The notes: generated from the letters alone by a model not told the origin. Shown: positions 45,394-54,634, numbered from the stretch's first letter. The stretch is 64,000 nt of DNA from Mesorhizobium sp. ES1-4 (GCF_020164745.1 NZ_JAIUGV010000007.1:186001-250000); one strand, 5' to 3'. Program-made: numbers and translations.

Positions 45394-46905
45394 TTGCCCG
45401 CCCCACTCATCGAAATGCGCGGCATCACCAAGAGCTTCGGCGCCGTCAAGGCGAACGAAGCCGTTGATCTCAGCGTGGCGCCGGGCGAAATCCTTGGGCT
45501 GCTGGGCGAAAACGGCGCCGGCAAGACGACGTTGATGAACGTGCTGTTCGGCGCCTATGCGCCGGATGCCGGCGAGATCCTGATCCAGGGCCAGCAGGTG
45601 CGGATCGCCAGTTCGGCCGACGCGCTGGCTGCCGGCATCGGCATGGTGCACCAGCATTTCCATCTGGCGCCACGGCTGACGGTACTGGAGAACCTGCTCA
45701 TCGGCATTCCCGGCAAATCCGGGCGGATCGACCGCGCCGGCGGGTTGGCGAGGCTGGTCGAAATCGGCCGCCAGCACGGGCTGACGCTCGACCCGGATCT
45801 GCCGGTCTCGGCGCTGTCGGTCGGCGAGCAGCAACGGCTGGAAATCGTCAAGGCGCTGTTTCGCGGCGCCAAGCTTTTGATCCTCGACGAGCCGACAGCC
45901 GTGCTGGCGCCGAGCGAGGTCGACGGGCTGTTCTCGGCGTTGCGATCAATGGCGGCACAGGGCCTCGGCATCATCTTCATCTCGCACAAGCTCAATGAGG
46001 TGCGGGCGCTGACGCATCGCTGCACCGTGCTGCGGCATGGCCGCGTCGCCGGGCGGGTAGATGATCCCGCCAACACGACGTCGGCTGCGATGGCTGAATT
46101 GATGTGCGGCCACGAAATCGTGCCGCCGTCGCGCGGGCCATCGACACCGGGCCAGGCGGTACTGACCCTAGACGGCATCTCGACCGCGAAGCATGCGGGT
46201 ACGGCGCTGCGCGACATATCCCTTGCCGTGCGCGCCGGCGAAATCCTCGGCGTTGCCGGCGTCTCCGGTAACGGCCAGCGGGCATTGGCGGAGGTCATCT
46301 CGGGCGTGCGCGCGCCCGATGCCGGCCGGATGACCATCGCCGGCCAGAACGTGTCGCGGTTCTCGCCGCGCGAGGTGCAGGCGCTAGGCCTCGGCCGCAT
46401 CCCGGAAGATCGCATGACGACGGGGCTGGTCACCAATCTGCCGCTCGCCGATTCCATGGTGCTGCCGCGCATCGGCTCATCGACCTTCTCCGCCAAGGGG
46501 CTGCTCAAGCCCGATGCAATCCGCGCCTTCGCCGAAGAACAGATAAAGGCCTATGATATCAGATGTCCCGGGCCGATGACGCGGGCCGGCGCGCTGTCCG
46601 GCGGCAATCTGCAGAAGGCGCTGCTGGCGCGCGAACTTGCCTTCGACCCGAAGGTTCTGATCGTGTCGCAGCCGACGCGCGGCCTCGACATCGGTGCAGC
46701 CCGTTTCATCCATGAGAAATTCCTCGACATGCGCGCCAAGGGCTGCGGCATCGTCGTCATCGGCGAGGATCTGGAAGAACTGCTGGTGCTCTGCGACCGC
46801 ATCGCGGTGATGTATGAGGGCCGCATCGCCGGCACGCTGGACAGCGCGAATGCGACCGTCGCGCGGCTTGGCCTGCTGATGACCGGTGCAGAGGGGAAGG
46901 CGTAG
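45394..46905 (+). CDS. Nucleoside-type ABC transporter double-domain ATPase
   Basis: A 503-residue tandem ATPase partner of the BMP protein. NBD1: Walker A LLGENGAGKTTLMNVLFG near residue 35, signature LSVGEQQRLEIVKAL near 142, Walker B LLILDEPTAVLAPSEV near 166. NBD2: degenerate Walker A GVAGVSGNGQRALAEVI near 286, signature ALSGGNLQKALLAREL near 400, and VSQPTRGLDIGAARFIH near 429. TTG 45394 is the start, with AGGAG at 45383-45387; no ATG fits the family N-terminus. Confidence 0.9.
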   Translation: MPAPLIEMRGITKSFGAVKANEAVDLSVAPGEILGLLGENGAGKTTLMNVLFGAYAPDAGEILIQGQQVRIASSADALAAGIGMVHQHFHLAPRLTVLENLLIGIPGKSGRIDRAGGLARLVEIGRQHGLTLDPDLPVSALSVGEQQRLEIVKALFRGAKLLILDEPTAVLAPSEVDGLFSALRSMAAQGLGIIFISHKLNEVRALTHRCTVLRHGRVAGRVDDPANTTSAAMAELMCGHEIVPPSRGPSTPGQAVLTLDGISTAKHAGTALRDISLAVRAGEILGVAGVSGNGQRALAEVISGVRAPDAGRMTIAGQNVSRFSPREVQALGLGRIPEDRMTTGLVTNLPLADSMVLPRIGSSTFSAKGLLKPDAIRAFAEEQIKAYDIRCPGPMTRAGALSGGNLQKALLARELAFDPKVLIVSQPTRGLDIGAARFIHEKFLDMRAKGCGIVVIGEDLEELLVLCDRIAVMYEGRIAGTLDSANATVARLGLLMTGAEGKA

Positions 46906-46977
46906 CATGGGCTTGCCTCGACGTTTCGCTTTTGAGGCTGGCGCCGCCAACGTCTGGCGGGCGGGGGACCACATTTG

Positions 46978-48033
46978 ATGTTCCGCCTCGAAGTCCGCCC
47001 CTCGACGCCCGCCTGGTTCAACCTCGCGCTGCCGCTGCTGGCGATCGCCGCCACGCTCGTGCTATGCAGCGGCCTCATCGCGCTGGCCGGAGCCGGCGTG
47101 TTCGAATCCTACGGCGTGATGTTCACCGCTTCGCTCGGCGACAGCTATGCCATCACCGAAACGCTGGTGCGCGCCGCTCCGATGATCTTCACCGGTCTGG
47201 CGGTCGCTGTCGCCTTCCGCGCCAAATTCTGGAACATCGGCGCCGAGGGCCAACTGCTGGCCGGTGCGGTGGCCAGTTGCTTCGTCGGCGCCATCCCCAT
47301 GCCGGGACCGCTGGCGATGCTGTCGATGGCGATCGCCGGAGCCGCGGCCGGGGCCGCCGTCGCACTGGTGCCAGCGACGTTGCGCGTAAAATTCAAGGTC
47401 GATGACGTGGTGAGTTCCTTGCTGCTCAACTCGGTCATCTACTACGCACTGATGGCGCTGATCGAAGGGCCGTGGAAGGACTCGTTCAGCGGTTACCCGA
47501 TCTCGCCGCCGATCGAGGATTCGGCGAATTTCCCGGTGCTGATCGAAGGCACGCGACTGCATCTCGGCGTCATCGTGGCGCTGATCGCGGCACCCTTGAT
47601 CTGGTTCCTGATCGTGCGCACGACGCTCGGCTTCAGGATCAGGGTCACCGGCGAAAACCCGGAAGCCGCCCGATATGGCGGCATCCACGTCGAGCGGGTG
47701 CTGATCTCGACGGCATTGCTGTCGGGCGCGCTGGCTGGCCTTGCCGGCGTCGGCGAGGTCGGCGGCGTGCATTTCCAGGTGATGAGCGACATCTCGCCGG
47801 GCTACGGCTATTCCGGCATCGTCGTCGCCATGCTGGCGCGGCTCAACCCGCTCGGCGTCGTGCCGGCGGCGGTCTTCCTCGCCGCAGTGATGACGGGCGC
47901 CGAGGCGATGTCGCGCGCGACCGGGGTGCCGGCCTTCCTCAGCGATGTCATCCAGGGCACCGCTTTGCTCGCCATGCTGGTGGCGCTGCTGTTCACCGCA
48001 TATCGCATCCGCCGCGTCGGAGCCGTCCCATGA
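46978..48033 (+). CDS. Nucleoside-type ABC transporter permease 1
   Basis: A 351-residue BPD_transp_2 permease of the YufP/NupP type with about ten hydrophobic segments. FRAKFWNIGAEGQLLAGAVA near residue 80 is the diagnostic motif, and GENPEAARYGGIHVERVLI near 225 is the coupling loop. ATG 46978 follows GGGGGA at 46963-46968. It overlaps the second permease by four bases (ATGA). Confidence 0.9.
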   Translation: MFRLEVRPSTPAWFNLALPLLAIAATLVLCSGLIALAGAGVFESYGVMFTASLGDSYAITETLVRAAPMIFTGLAVAVAFRAKFWNIGAEGQLLAGAVASCFVGAIPMPGPLAMLSMAIAGAAAGAAVALVPATLRVKFKVDDVVSSLLLNSVIYYALMALIEGPWKDSFSGYPISPPIEDSANFPVLIEGTRLHLGVIVALIAAPLIWFLIVRTTLGFRIRVTGENPEAARYGGIHVERVLISTALLSGALAGLAGVGEVGGVHFQVMSDISPGYGYSGIVVAMLARLNPLGVVPAAVFLAAVMTGAEAMSRATGVPAFLSDVIQGTALLAMLVALLFTAYRIRRVGAVP

Positions 48034-48974
48034 GTGCGGTGTTCGAACAGATTTTCCAGGTTGGCTTCCTCGCCGCCATCATCCGCATCGCCACACCGCT
48101 CGCCTTCGCCACGCTCGGCGAGATGTTCTCCGAACGGGCCGGCGTGCTCAATCTCGGCATCGAAGGCATCATGCTGCTTTGCGCCATGACCGGCTTCACC
48201 GCCGCCAGCTTCAGCGGCAGCCTGTGGCTGGGGGTGCTGGCAGCGGTGCTGACCGGCATGCTGATGGGCGCGTTGCATGCGCTGTTCACTGTGGCGCTCG
48301 GCCTCAGCCAGCATGTCTGCGGGATCGGCGTGACGCTGTTCTCGTCGGGGCTCGCCTATTTCCTCTACCGGCTGATCTTCGGCCAGCAATCGGTGCCGCC
48401 GAGCATCAAGGGTTTTCAGACGCTGCCGATCCCGGTTCTGTCGGACATTCCCGTGCTTGGCCCGGCCGTGTTCAACCAGTTCGCGCTGGTCTACATGGCG
48501 ATCCTGGCCATTCCGCTCGCCGCCTTCGTGCTCTACCGCACACCGTGGGGCCTGTCGGTGCGCATGGTGGGCGAAAATCCGCGCGCCGCCGATTCGGCCG
48601 GCGTAAGCGTCATCGCCACGCGCTTCCAGGCGGTCATCCTCGGCGGTGCCCTGATGGGGCTCGCCGGCGCCTTCCTGTCGATGGCGCAGTTCAACGCCTT
48701 CACCTTCGGTGTCGTCTCCGGGCGCGGCTGGGTGGCGATCGCGCTGGTCGTGTTCGGCCGCTGGGATCCGTGGCGCTCGGCGGGGGCCGCGCTGCTGTTC
48801 GCTTTCGTCGATGCCTTGCAATTGCGCATGCAGGCGAGCGGTTTGGGACATATCCCCTATGAGGCGTTCCTGATGTTGCCGTTCATCTTTACGATCGTCG
48901 CCATGGCGGTCATGTCGCGCAACGCTGTGGCACCGTCGGCGCTGCTGAAGCCGTTTCGGCGGGAGGAGCGATAG
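48030..48974 (+). CDS. Nucleoside-type ABC transporter permease 2
   Basis: A 314-residue partner permease (YufQ/NupQ type). FSERAGVLNLGIEGIMLLCA near residue 33-52 is the counterpart of the NIGAEGQ motif, GLSQHVCGIGVTLFSSGLAY lies near 91, and VGENPRAADSAGVSVIATRF near 180 is the coupling loop. The operon binding protein-ATPase-permease-permease is complete. Confidence 0.9.
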   Translation: MSAVFEQIFQVGFLAAIIRIATPLAFATLGEMFSERAGVLNLGIEGIMLLCAMTGFTAASFSGSLWLGVLAAVLTGMLMGALHALFTVALGLSQHVCGIGVTLFSSGLAYFLYRLIFGQQSVPPSIKGFQTLPIPVLSDIPVLGPAVFNQFALVYMAILAIPLAAFVLYRTPWGLSVRMVGENPRAADSAGVSVIATRFQAVILGGALMGLAGAFLSMAQFNAFTFGVVSGRGWVAIALVVFGRWDPWRSAGAALLFAFVDALQLRMQASGLGHIPYEAFLMLPFIFTIVAMAVMSRNAVAPSALLKPFRREER

Positions 48975-49109
48975 GGCGGAGTCTCGCGCCTACAGCAATT
49001 TCCACCATTGTTTAGCGAATTACGAGAACAAAATTCTATCAATGACGAGAAAATAGCACTCGACAAAGTCTACAAGTTTTATAGATTAACCGGCGAGACG
49101 GAGGCCTAT

Positions 49110-49265
49110 ATGTCCTACATCCAGAACGCCCGGACCGACAATGGCGGCCAGAGGCTGGCCAATGCCCAGGGCTTTCGCCCGGCCTATGCCGGGACTTTCG
49201 CCTATCTGATCTTTGTCCTTGCGTTCGTGTTCACCGGGGCGGTGGTGCTGGGCCTTATTCCCTAG
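49110..49265 (+). CDS. Small single-pass membrane protein (51 aa)
   Basis: The ORF extends upstream to 49008, but ATG 49110 is preceded by CGGAGG at 49099-49104 and is the likelier start. The 51-residue product has a polar N-terminus (MSYIQNARTDNGGQRLANAQ) and one hydrophobic helix (AYLIFVLAFVFTGAVVLGLI) to the C-terminus. No family recognised. The region upstream (48975-49095) is AT-rich and may hold a promoter. Confidence 0.5.
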   Translation: MSYIQNARTDNGGQRLANAQGFRPAYAGTFAYLIFVLAFVFTGAVVLGLIP

Positions 49266-49286
49266 AGCGACAGGGACCGCGGTCCA

Positions 49287-49972
49287 TCAGGCTCCTTTTG
49301 CTTCCCGCCTGTCGCCAAGCCTCGACAGAGCTTGGATGACGGCGGCGGAATCGGTCAACGCGCCAAAAACGCCATCCTCGACCGTGACCATGTGCAACGC
49401 CGCTTCATGCGCTTGCCTGTCGCCACTGGCGCAGGCGTCCGAAATCGTCAGGCACTGGAAGTTGCGGTCGCAGGCTTCGCGCAGCGTGGTGTGGACGCAG
49501 ACATCCGTCGTGCAGCCGGAAAACATCAGATGTGTGATGCCCCGCGCGCGCAGCACAAGCTCGAAATCCGTATAGGTGAAGGCGCTGTTGCAGGTCTTGT
49601 CGACGATGATGTCGTGGGGCGCGACATCGATCTCCGGAACGATCTGGAACCCTGCGCCCGAGCGCAGCAGGACGTCGGTGCCGTCGAGGCCGGCGCGCTC
49701 GCGGCGCCATTTCTCGTAGGGCGTCTGTCGGCCATGTCGGCACGGTAACCCTGCCTGGTGTGGACGACGGTCAGCCCGGCCCTGCGCGCGGCCGCGATCA
49801 GGCGGTTCACCGTGGGCAGGATCGCCCGCAGCGGCGAGGGGTCATAGCCCTTCCTGGCGAAATAACCCGTCGTCGACAGGAAATCCTGCTGCAGGTCGAT
49901 GACGATCAACGCGGTGTTTTCGGCAACCAGCCTGCCGTCGTAGGGGTAGTCGAAGGGAATTGCCTTGATCAT
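49287..49972 (-). pseudogene. Isochorismatase-family cysteine hydrolase, frameshifted
   Basis: The N-terminal half reads TALIVIDLQQDFLSTTGYFA and VVHTRQGYRADMAD, with the catalytic Asp, up to about 49728. There the frame breaks: a neighbouring frame continues TPYEKWRRERAGLDGTDVLL, IIVDKTCNSAFTYTDFEL with the catalytic Lys, and FSGCTTDVCVHTTLREACDR with the catalytic Cys, to the stop at 49287. One base appears missing in GCCGACAGACGCCCTACG. All catalytic residues survive, so a recent mutation or sequencing error is likely. ATG 49972 follows GGAG; an ATG at 49984 is also possible. Substrate unknown; biuret-type amidases are in this family. Confidence 0.8.
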
Positions 49973-50134
49973 CGGGAGCTCCATGCCGCCGGATCACTCT
50001 AGCGGGTTCGCATCGATGCGGCGACACCGAATGCCGGCGTCGCGCCGTCTGGGAGAACAAGCTGGCGGCCCGTGGCGTTTAAGGTTTCTGGCCGGCAAAC
50101 TCCCAAATTGTTGAATGAAAGTCATCTTTAATGT

Positions 50135-50149
50135 TGACTATAACTGTCA
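50135..50149 (+). promoter_or_regulatory. Candidate RirA (IRO) box upstream of exbB
   Basis: TGACTATAACTGTCA matches the rhizobial IRO-box form TGA-N9-TCA and is itself an inverted repeat (TGAC/GTCA). It lies 124 bases before the chosen exbB start in an AT-rich stretch (50100-50160). TonB systems are iron-regulated in rhizobia, so an iron-responsive site is expected here; direct binding is not shown. Confidence 0.5.
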
Positions 50150-50273
50150 TGTTTTATAGTCCACCAGTTGGATGTGCTCGGTCTGACGCACGGCACACGG
50201 CGCGAGATCATGCAAGGCTATGTGCGGCGATGACTTCGCCAGGAGTGGTGGAACCAGGAATTGGCTGGCCGCC

Positions 50274-51215
50274 ATGGGAACAAGGAAGAAGCTCGTGTCG
50301 AGACATGGGTTGTTGGCGACGTTGGTCGCGTCGGTGATCCTGGCGGCGACCGGCACGATGGCCCAGGAGCTACCGGCCGGCGCTGCTTCGGCAGTCGGGG
50401 CACCTGCCGCGCCGGCTGAAGCGGCGCAAGCTGGTCCAGCCGCACTCGCGACGCCGGCGCCCGCGCCGCCGGAGGGGGCGGCACCCACGGGGGCGATGCA
50501 ACTAAACCTGCCGCACGACGACCTGTCGCCATGGGGCATGTTCATGAGCGCTGACATCATCGTGAAGGGTGTGATGATCGGACTGGCCTTCGCGTCGCTG
50601 GTCACCTGGACGATATGGCTGGCCAAATCGCTGGAGATACTCGGCGGCAAGCTGCGCGTCTGCCGTGCCGTCCGCGCCATCGGCGATGCCGCGACATTGA
50701 AACAGGCGAGCCGCGCGCTCTACCGCTGTGGCGGTCCCGGCGCGCTGCTGGTGCGGGCCGCCGAGGAAGAGACCGCGCTTTCGGCCGGCGTGCTGGATCA
50801 TGTCGGCGGGGACGGGCTGAAGGAACGGATCGCCTCGCGCCTGTCGCGCATCGAGGCCGCCGCGTCGCGGCGCATGGCGCGCGGCACCGGCCTGCTGGCG
50901 ACGATCGGTTCCACCGCGCCTTTCGTCGGCCTGCTCGGCACCGTCTGGGGCGTCATGAACGCCTTCATCGGCATTTCGCAGGCGCAGACCACCAATCTCG
51001 CCGTGGTCGCGCCAGGCATCGCCGAGGCGCTGCTGGCCACCGCGATGGGGCTGGTCGCGGCAATTCCCGCCGTCGTCATCTACAACGTCTTCGCCCGCTC
51101 GATAGCCGGCTACCGGCAGATTCTGGCCGACGCTTCGGCGAGCGTCGAACGGTTGGTCAGCCGGGAGCTCGATTTCCGTACTGTCGCGCCCGCGACAGCG
51201 CCGGCGGCCGAGTAG
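50274..51215 (+). CDS. exbB: TonB-system energiser ExbB
   Basis: A 313-residue MotA/TolQ/ExbB proton-channel protein. It has an N-terminal signal-like segment ([19 protein letters not shown]), an Ala/Pro-rich periplasmic linker of about 70 residues, and three membrane helices; [20 protein letters not shown] and [19 protein letters not shown] are the conserved second and third. The long N-terminal extension is typical of alphaproteobacterial ExbB. ATG 50274 gives a clean signal peptide; ATG 50220 in the same frame has a better-placed AAGG and remains possible. Operon exbB-exbD-tonB. Confidence 0.92.
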   Translation: MGTRKKLVSRHGLLATLVASVILAATGTMAQELPAGAASAVGAPAAPAEAAQAGPAALATPAPAPPEGAAPTGAMQLNLPHDDLSPWGMFMSADIIVKGVMIGLAFASLVTWTIWLAKSLEILGGKLRVCRAVRAIGDAATLKQASRALYRCGGPGALLVRAAEEETALSAGVLDHVGGDGLKERIASRLSRIEAAASRRMARGTGLLATIGSTAPFVGLLGTVWGVMNAFIGISQAQTTNLAVVAPGIAEALLATAMGLVAAIPAVVIYNVFARSIAGYRQILADASASVERLVSRELDFRTVAPATAPAAE

Positions 51216-51227
51216 CGGAGCAAGACC

Positions 51228-51692
51228 ATGGGCAGCCGAATGCGCCAGGCCATGGACGACGATCTCGAGGAAAGCCACGAGATCAACGTCACGCCGTTCA
51301 TCGATGTCATCCTTGTGCTCCTGATCATCTTCATGGTCGCCGCGCCGCTGGCGACGGTGGATGTCAATGTCGACCTGCCCGGCTCGACCGCAACGCCGGT
51401 GCCGCGTCCCGAGACGTCGCTTTTCCTGACATTGAGGGCTGACCTCACGCTTGCCATCGGCAATGACAGCGTGCCGCGCCCGGCTTTCGCCGCCACGCTC
51501 GACAGCCGCACCAAGGGCGACAAGCAGACGCGGATCTTCCTGCGCGCCGACAAGGCGGTCGCCTATGGCGACCTGATGGAGGCGATGAACCTGTTGCGTG
51601 GCGCCGGCTATCTGAAGGTGGCCCTGGTCGGCCTGGAGACCGCGCCCGCCGATGCGGCCGCACCGGTGCCAGGCGCGACGGCCGCCCCATGA
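51228..51692 (+). CDS. exbD: TonB-system protein ExbD
   Basis: A 154-residue ExbD. One N-terminal helix carries the essential Asp in VTPFIDVILVLLIIFMVAAP (about residues 21-40), followed by the periplasmic domain (VDLPGSTATPVPRPETSLFL, RIFLRADKAVAYGDLMEAM). It forms the proton-driven motor with ExbB. ATG 51228 is 12 bases after the exbB stop; tonB begins in an ATGA overlap with its stop. Confidence 0.94.
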   Translation: MGSRMRQAMDDDLEESHEINVTPFIDVILVLLIIFMVAAPLATVDVNVDLPGSTATPVPRPETSLFLTLRADLTLAIGNDSVPRPAFAATLDSRTKGDKQTRIFLRADKAVAYGDLMEAMNLLRGAGYLKVALVGLETAPADAAAPVPGATAAP

Positions 51693-52627
51693 CCCCATCG
51701 TCCGCCTCGCCCACGGTGGTGCTGTCGCGCTTCGGCTGGCGCGACCTTGGCCTCTGGGCATGTGCGGCGGTGCTGATGCTTGGGGCGCATGCTGCGGTCG
51801 CTTATGCCGTGCAGGATTTCAGTCCGGTCGAGCTGTCGGATAGCGGGCCGCCGCCAGCTCCGGCAATCGAAATGGTACAGATGATGGTGACGCCGGCGGT
51901 CTCCGAGCAGGCCGCCATGCTCGATCCGGCGATCCCCGACCAGACCGAGCCGGTCGAAGAGACCGGGAAGACCGCCGAGGCCGAGCCCGACAAGCTGGTC
52001 GAGCAGGTGGAGCCTGCCGCCGAGCCGAAGTTGTCGCCGCTGGACGAGCCCAAGGAGATGACGAAGGCCGAACCGGTCGACCAGCCGCCGCTGGAGGAGG
52101 TCGTGCCCGCCGCGGCCGTTACGCCAGACGTGGCCGTTCCACTGCCGCGACCAAGGCCGGTCGAGGAGCCAAGGGAGGAGCAGCCGGTCCAGGCCAAGAC
52201 GAAGAAGCCGGCCGAAAAGTCCAGGCCGCGGCCAAGGAGGGAAAAGGCAGAACCGGCAAAGATGGCGGCCAACGCAAGCGCGGAGGCGAGACCGTTGGCC
52301 AGGGCGGCCGCGCCGAAATCGGCGTCCGGGGTTTCGGGTATCGGCCGAGCCAAGTGGGAGTCCCGTCTGGCGGCATGGATCAATCGGCACAAGCGTTATC
52401 CCAGCGGGGCGAGGTCCAGGCGCTCGCAGGGCAACACCAACGTGGCCTTCACGATGGATGCCTCAGGCCGGGTGATCTCAGCGCGCGTGGTCCGTTCGTC
52501 GGGCGATCCTGAGCTCGATCATGCCGCGCTCGCGGTGCTGCAGGGTGCAACGGTGCCGCCGCCGCCGCCGGAACTTGGCTCGCGCGTCAGCCGCACGGCA
52601 CCATTTGTGTTCAGTCTGCGGGACTAG
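51689..52627 (+). CDS. tonB: Energy transducer TonB
   Basis: A 312-residue TonB: N-terminal anchor helix LGLWACAAVLMLGAHAAVAY (about 16-35), a Pro/Glu/Lys-rich periplasm-spanning rod (about 50-200) and the C-terminal TonB domain (WESRLAAWINRHKRYPSGAR, then VVRSSGDPELDHAALAVLQG). It couples inner-membrane proton motive force to outer-membrane receptors for iron chelates or heme. No TonB-dependent receptor lies in the window. A palindromic repeat starts at the stop codon. Confidence 0.93.
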   Translation: MTPSSASPTVVLSRFGWRDLGLWACAAVLMLGAHAAVAYAVQDFSPVELSDSGPPPAPAIEMVQMMVTPAVSEQAAMLDPAIPDQTEPVEETGKTAEAEPDKLVEQVEPAAEPKLSPLDEPKEMTKAEPVDQPPLEEVVPAAAVTPDVAVPLPRPRPVEEPREEQPVQAKTKKPAEKSRPRPRREKAEPAKMAANASAEARPLARAAAPKSASGVSGIGRAKWESRLAAWINRHKRYPSGARSRRSQGNTNVAFTMDASGRVISARVVRSSGDPELDHAALAVLQGATVPPPPPELGSRVSRTAPFVFSLRD

Positions 52628-52689
52628 AGCTTTGTTTTCACGCAATTCCGGACGGAAAACCGCTACGCGGTTTTCCTGGAATGCTCTAG
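52624..52689. repeat. Intergenic palindrome family A, copy 1
   Basis: Outer arms CTAGAGC (52624-52630, overlapping the tonB stop) and GCTCTAG (52683-52689) enclose a 38-bp core at 52645-52682 that begins ATTCCGGACGGAAAACCGC and ends GCGGTTTTCCTGGAAT. The core recurs at 63283-63320 on the other strand. It lies between convergent genes and probably acts as a bidirectional terminator. Confidence 0.8.
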
Positions 52690-52729
52690 CCGCCGCCGCC
52701 CATGCGTTGAAGCACGAATGGAACGGTGT

Positions 52730-53053
52730 CTATCGCTGGCTCATGGACTGGCAGAGCGCCTCGACCTGTTCCAGGTAGAAGCGGCATCTGGTGCGCAGGA
52801 TTCCGAGGTTGGGATCGCTGGCGCCATTGATGTCGATGGACTGCATCATGAAGTCGAAATGGGCGTGAAAGGCATCGGCCGCGCCCCACAGGCTGTCGGC
52901 ATGCCACGTGTCGGCCATTGCCATGGAAATCAGCTGCCGCGCCTCCGCGCGGGCGGCATCGGGCGAGCCCGGCCGGCTGGCGATCAGGGCATTCAAACGG
53001 GCAAAGACGCTTTCGCTGGCGTCGGCGCTCCTGATGGTCGCGATCATGTTCAT
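52730..53053 (-). CDS. Small helical protein of unknown function
   Basis: A 107-residue ORF, mostly helical (ESVFARLNALIASRPGSPDA, ADAFHAHFDFMMQSIDINGA), with a start preceded by AGGGGACC on its strand. I recognise no characterised domain. It is the last of a minus-strand series (peptide, SagB-type dehydrogenase, 83-residue protein, this one), but the 170-base gap to its neighbour leaves co-transcription uncertain. Confidence 0.6.
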   Translation of the reverse strand: MNMIATIRSADASESVFARLNALIASRPGSPDAARAEARQLISMAMADTWHADSLWGAADAFHAHFDFMMQSIDINGASDPNLGILRTRCRFYLEQVEALCQSMSQR

Positions 53054-53223
53054 TTTCTGGTCCCCTCAAATTTGTGCGCATGAATGTCCGCTTGGTAGGC
53101 CGCGGGCGATCAGGTCCGCGGCGGCCTTTCTCGGCAGCGCAGCAAGCTTTGCGGCCCGCACAGCGTCTGCGACCGGTTCGGCAGCGAGCCAGCCGCCCCG
53201 CATAGCCTGATAACTGCACCGCG

Positions 53224-53475
53224 CTACGCTGTCCGCGGCTGAGCGTGGTTGTCTTTCACGCGTGCCTTGGCGTGCACAGGGTTGCCGTTGAGCTGCGTAT
53301 GTCTGGCCGGCCGCGCGCCGCGCAAGACATCAAAGGCCTCGGCATAAGCCATGCCGAGCAGATAGGAGATCATGGGAAAACGGCTTGCTTCGGCCATCTG
53401 CACCAGCTCATTGGTCATCGTCGCGATATATTGAAGGCTGTCGAGATCTGACTGGCGTAAGGACCGATTTGGCAT
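53224..53475 (-). CDS. Small conserved protein of unknown function
   Basis: An 83-residue ORF, helical over residues 6-52 (LQYIATMTNELVQMAEASRF, ISYLLGMAYAEAFDVLRG), basic and polar at the C-terminus. The start ATG has GGAGCAG upstream on its strand. No known family identified. It lies 66 bases downstream of the SagB-type dehydrogenase and could be part of that transcript. Confidence 0.62.
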   Translation of the reverse strand: MPNRSLRQSDLDSLQYIATMTNELVQMAEASRFPMISYLLGMAYAEAFDVLRGARPARHTQLNGNPVHAKARVKDNHAQPRTA

Positions 53476-53541
53476 GTGCTGCTCCTGTTATCGGATGGAA
53501 CTCTGGAACGTGTACCGGCTGCCCCGGATATAGTGAGGCGG

Positions 53542-54621
53542 CTAATTGATCGAATGGCCCGCCGAATGCGGGTCAGGTTCCGGAGTTGAGAGCGTCAACG
53601 CATAGACGGGTGCGTCGGTGAGGCGGTCGAGGCCCAGCAGGCGTTTGATTTCCGAATGGCTCAGCGCGGCCGTTGGGCAGGCCGACAGGCCGTGCCTGGT
53701 TGCCGCCAGCATCATGTTCTGGCCGATATGGCCGGCCTCGATCAGCACGACGCGGTAGGCGTTGGCGTCCTCATATTTCCACATCGTGCGATCGAGCCTG
53801 GCGCAAAGCAGAACGAGACACGGCATGGCGTCAACCCATTCCTGTCCGCCGACCAGTTCCGAGATCTTCGGCAGATGATTGGCAGAAATCCTGCCGAGAT
53901 CATGTTCAGCGGCGGAATAGTGATAGACGCCGGGCTCCAGACCTTCGACGCCAAGCGCAACCACATAGGCCTCATAGGGGTTTCGCGCACCGCCCGAAGG
54001 GGTCATGCCGAGCGGCAGGGCGCCGACGCAATTGCGGGTCTCGCCGGTAATGCCCATGCCCGCGAAAAGGCAATCCGAAAGCTGCCGCAAGGTGATGGTT
54101 GGTGCCGCCGCGGTGCGGTTTGTGCGGCGCCTGGCCATCAGGGTCAGAAGCTCGTTGTCGGCCAGCGCGTCCGGCAGACGGATGGCGTCCGCGGCATTCC
54201 TGAGCAGGAGGTCCGGCTGCGCGACATGGCCGGCGCGTTCGATCTGCCGCGCCTCCGCCTGTTCGATGGTCATGAACTCCGAGTCCTGGACGCAGAAATG
54301 CATCAGCGCGGTCGGCAGGCCCCAGCCCCATTGCCCGGAGAACTGTGTTTCCTGTTCGGCGAGCGGCGAGCCGGCAGTGACGAGGGCGGAAAAATCGAGC
54401 AGTTGCGGGACGATGGCGTTCAGGTCCGCCTTCGACCAGCCGTGGGCGCGGGCGATCTCCGCCGCGGAAGCCCATTCATCCCAGGAAGCGAGGAGGCCGA
54501 CCACTTCGGGGCTGCATTCGAAGACGCTTCTGGTCAGGAAGTTGCAGGCTGTGACCTTGTTGGTCCCAGGGTAGAAGACGAGCGTTTTTGAGGAGCGCAT
54601 TTTCATGATGCTGAGTGCCAT
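53542..54621 (-). CDS. SagB-type FMN dehydrogenase (peptide-maturation nitroreductase family)
   Basis: A 359-residue protein. Residues about 10-95 form an N-terminal winged-helix-like region (SAAEIARAHGWSKADLNAIV) as in SagB-type proteins; the nitroreductase-fold FMN domain follows (LLTLMARRRTNRTAAAP near 160, PLGMTPSGGARNPYEAYVVA near 205, GVYHYSAAEHDLGRI near 235, VVLIEAGHIGQNMMLAATRH near 297). SagB-type enzymes oxidise azolines to azoles in modified peptides, working with a YcaO cyclodehydratase. No YcaO is visible here, so the reaction is uncertain. ATG 54621 lies just after a hairpin; ATGs at 54606 and 54600 are alternatives. A 31-codon peptide gene lies directly upstream. Confidence 0.82.
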   Translation of the reverse strand: MALSIMKMRSSKTLVFYPGTNKVTACNFLTRSVFECSPEVVGLLASWDEWASAAEIARAHGWSKADLNAIVPQLLDFSALVTAGSPLAEQETQFSGQWGWGLPTALMHFCVQDSEFMTIEQAEARQIERAGHVAQPDLLLRNAADAIRLPDALADNELLTLMARRRTNRTAAAPTITLRQLSDCLFAGMGITGETRNCVGALPLGMTPSGGARNPYEAYVVALGVEGLEPGVYHYSAAEHDLGRISANHLPKISELVGGQEWVDAMPCLVLLCARLDRTMWKYEDANAYRVVLIEAGHIGQNMMLAATRHGLSACPTAALSHSEIKRLLGLDRLTDAPVYALTLSTPEPDPHSAGHSIN

Positions 54622-54634
54622 TCGTGGACGCGAA

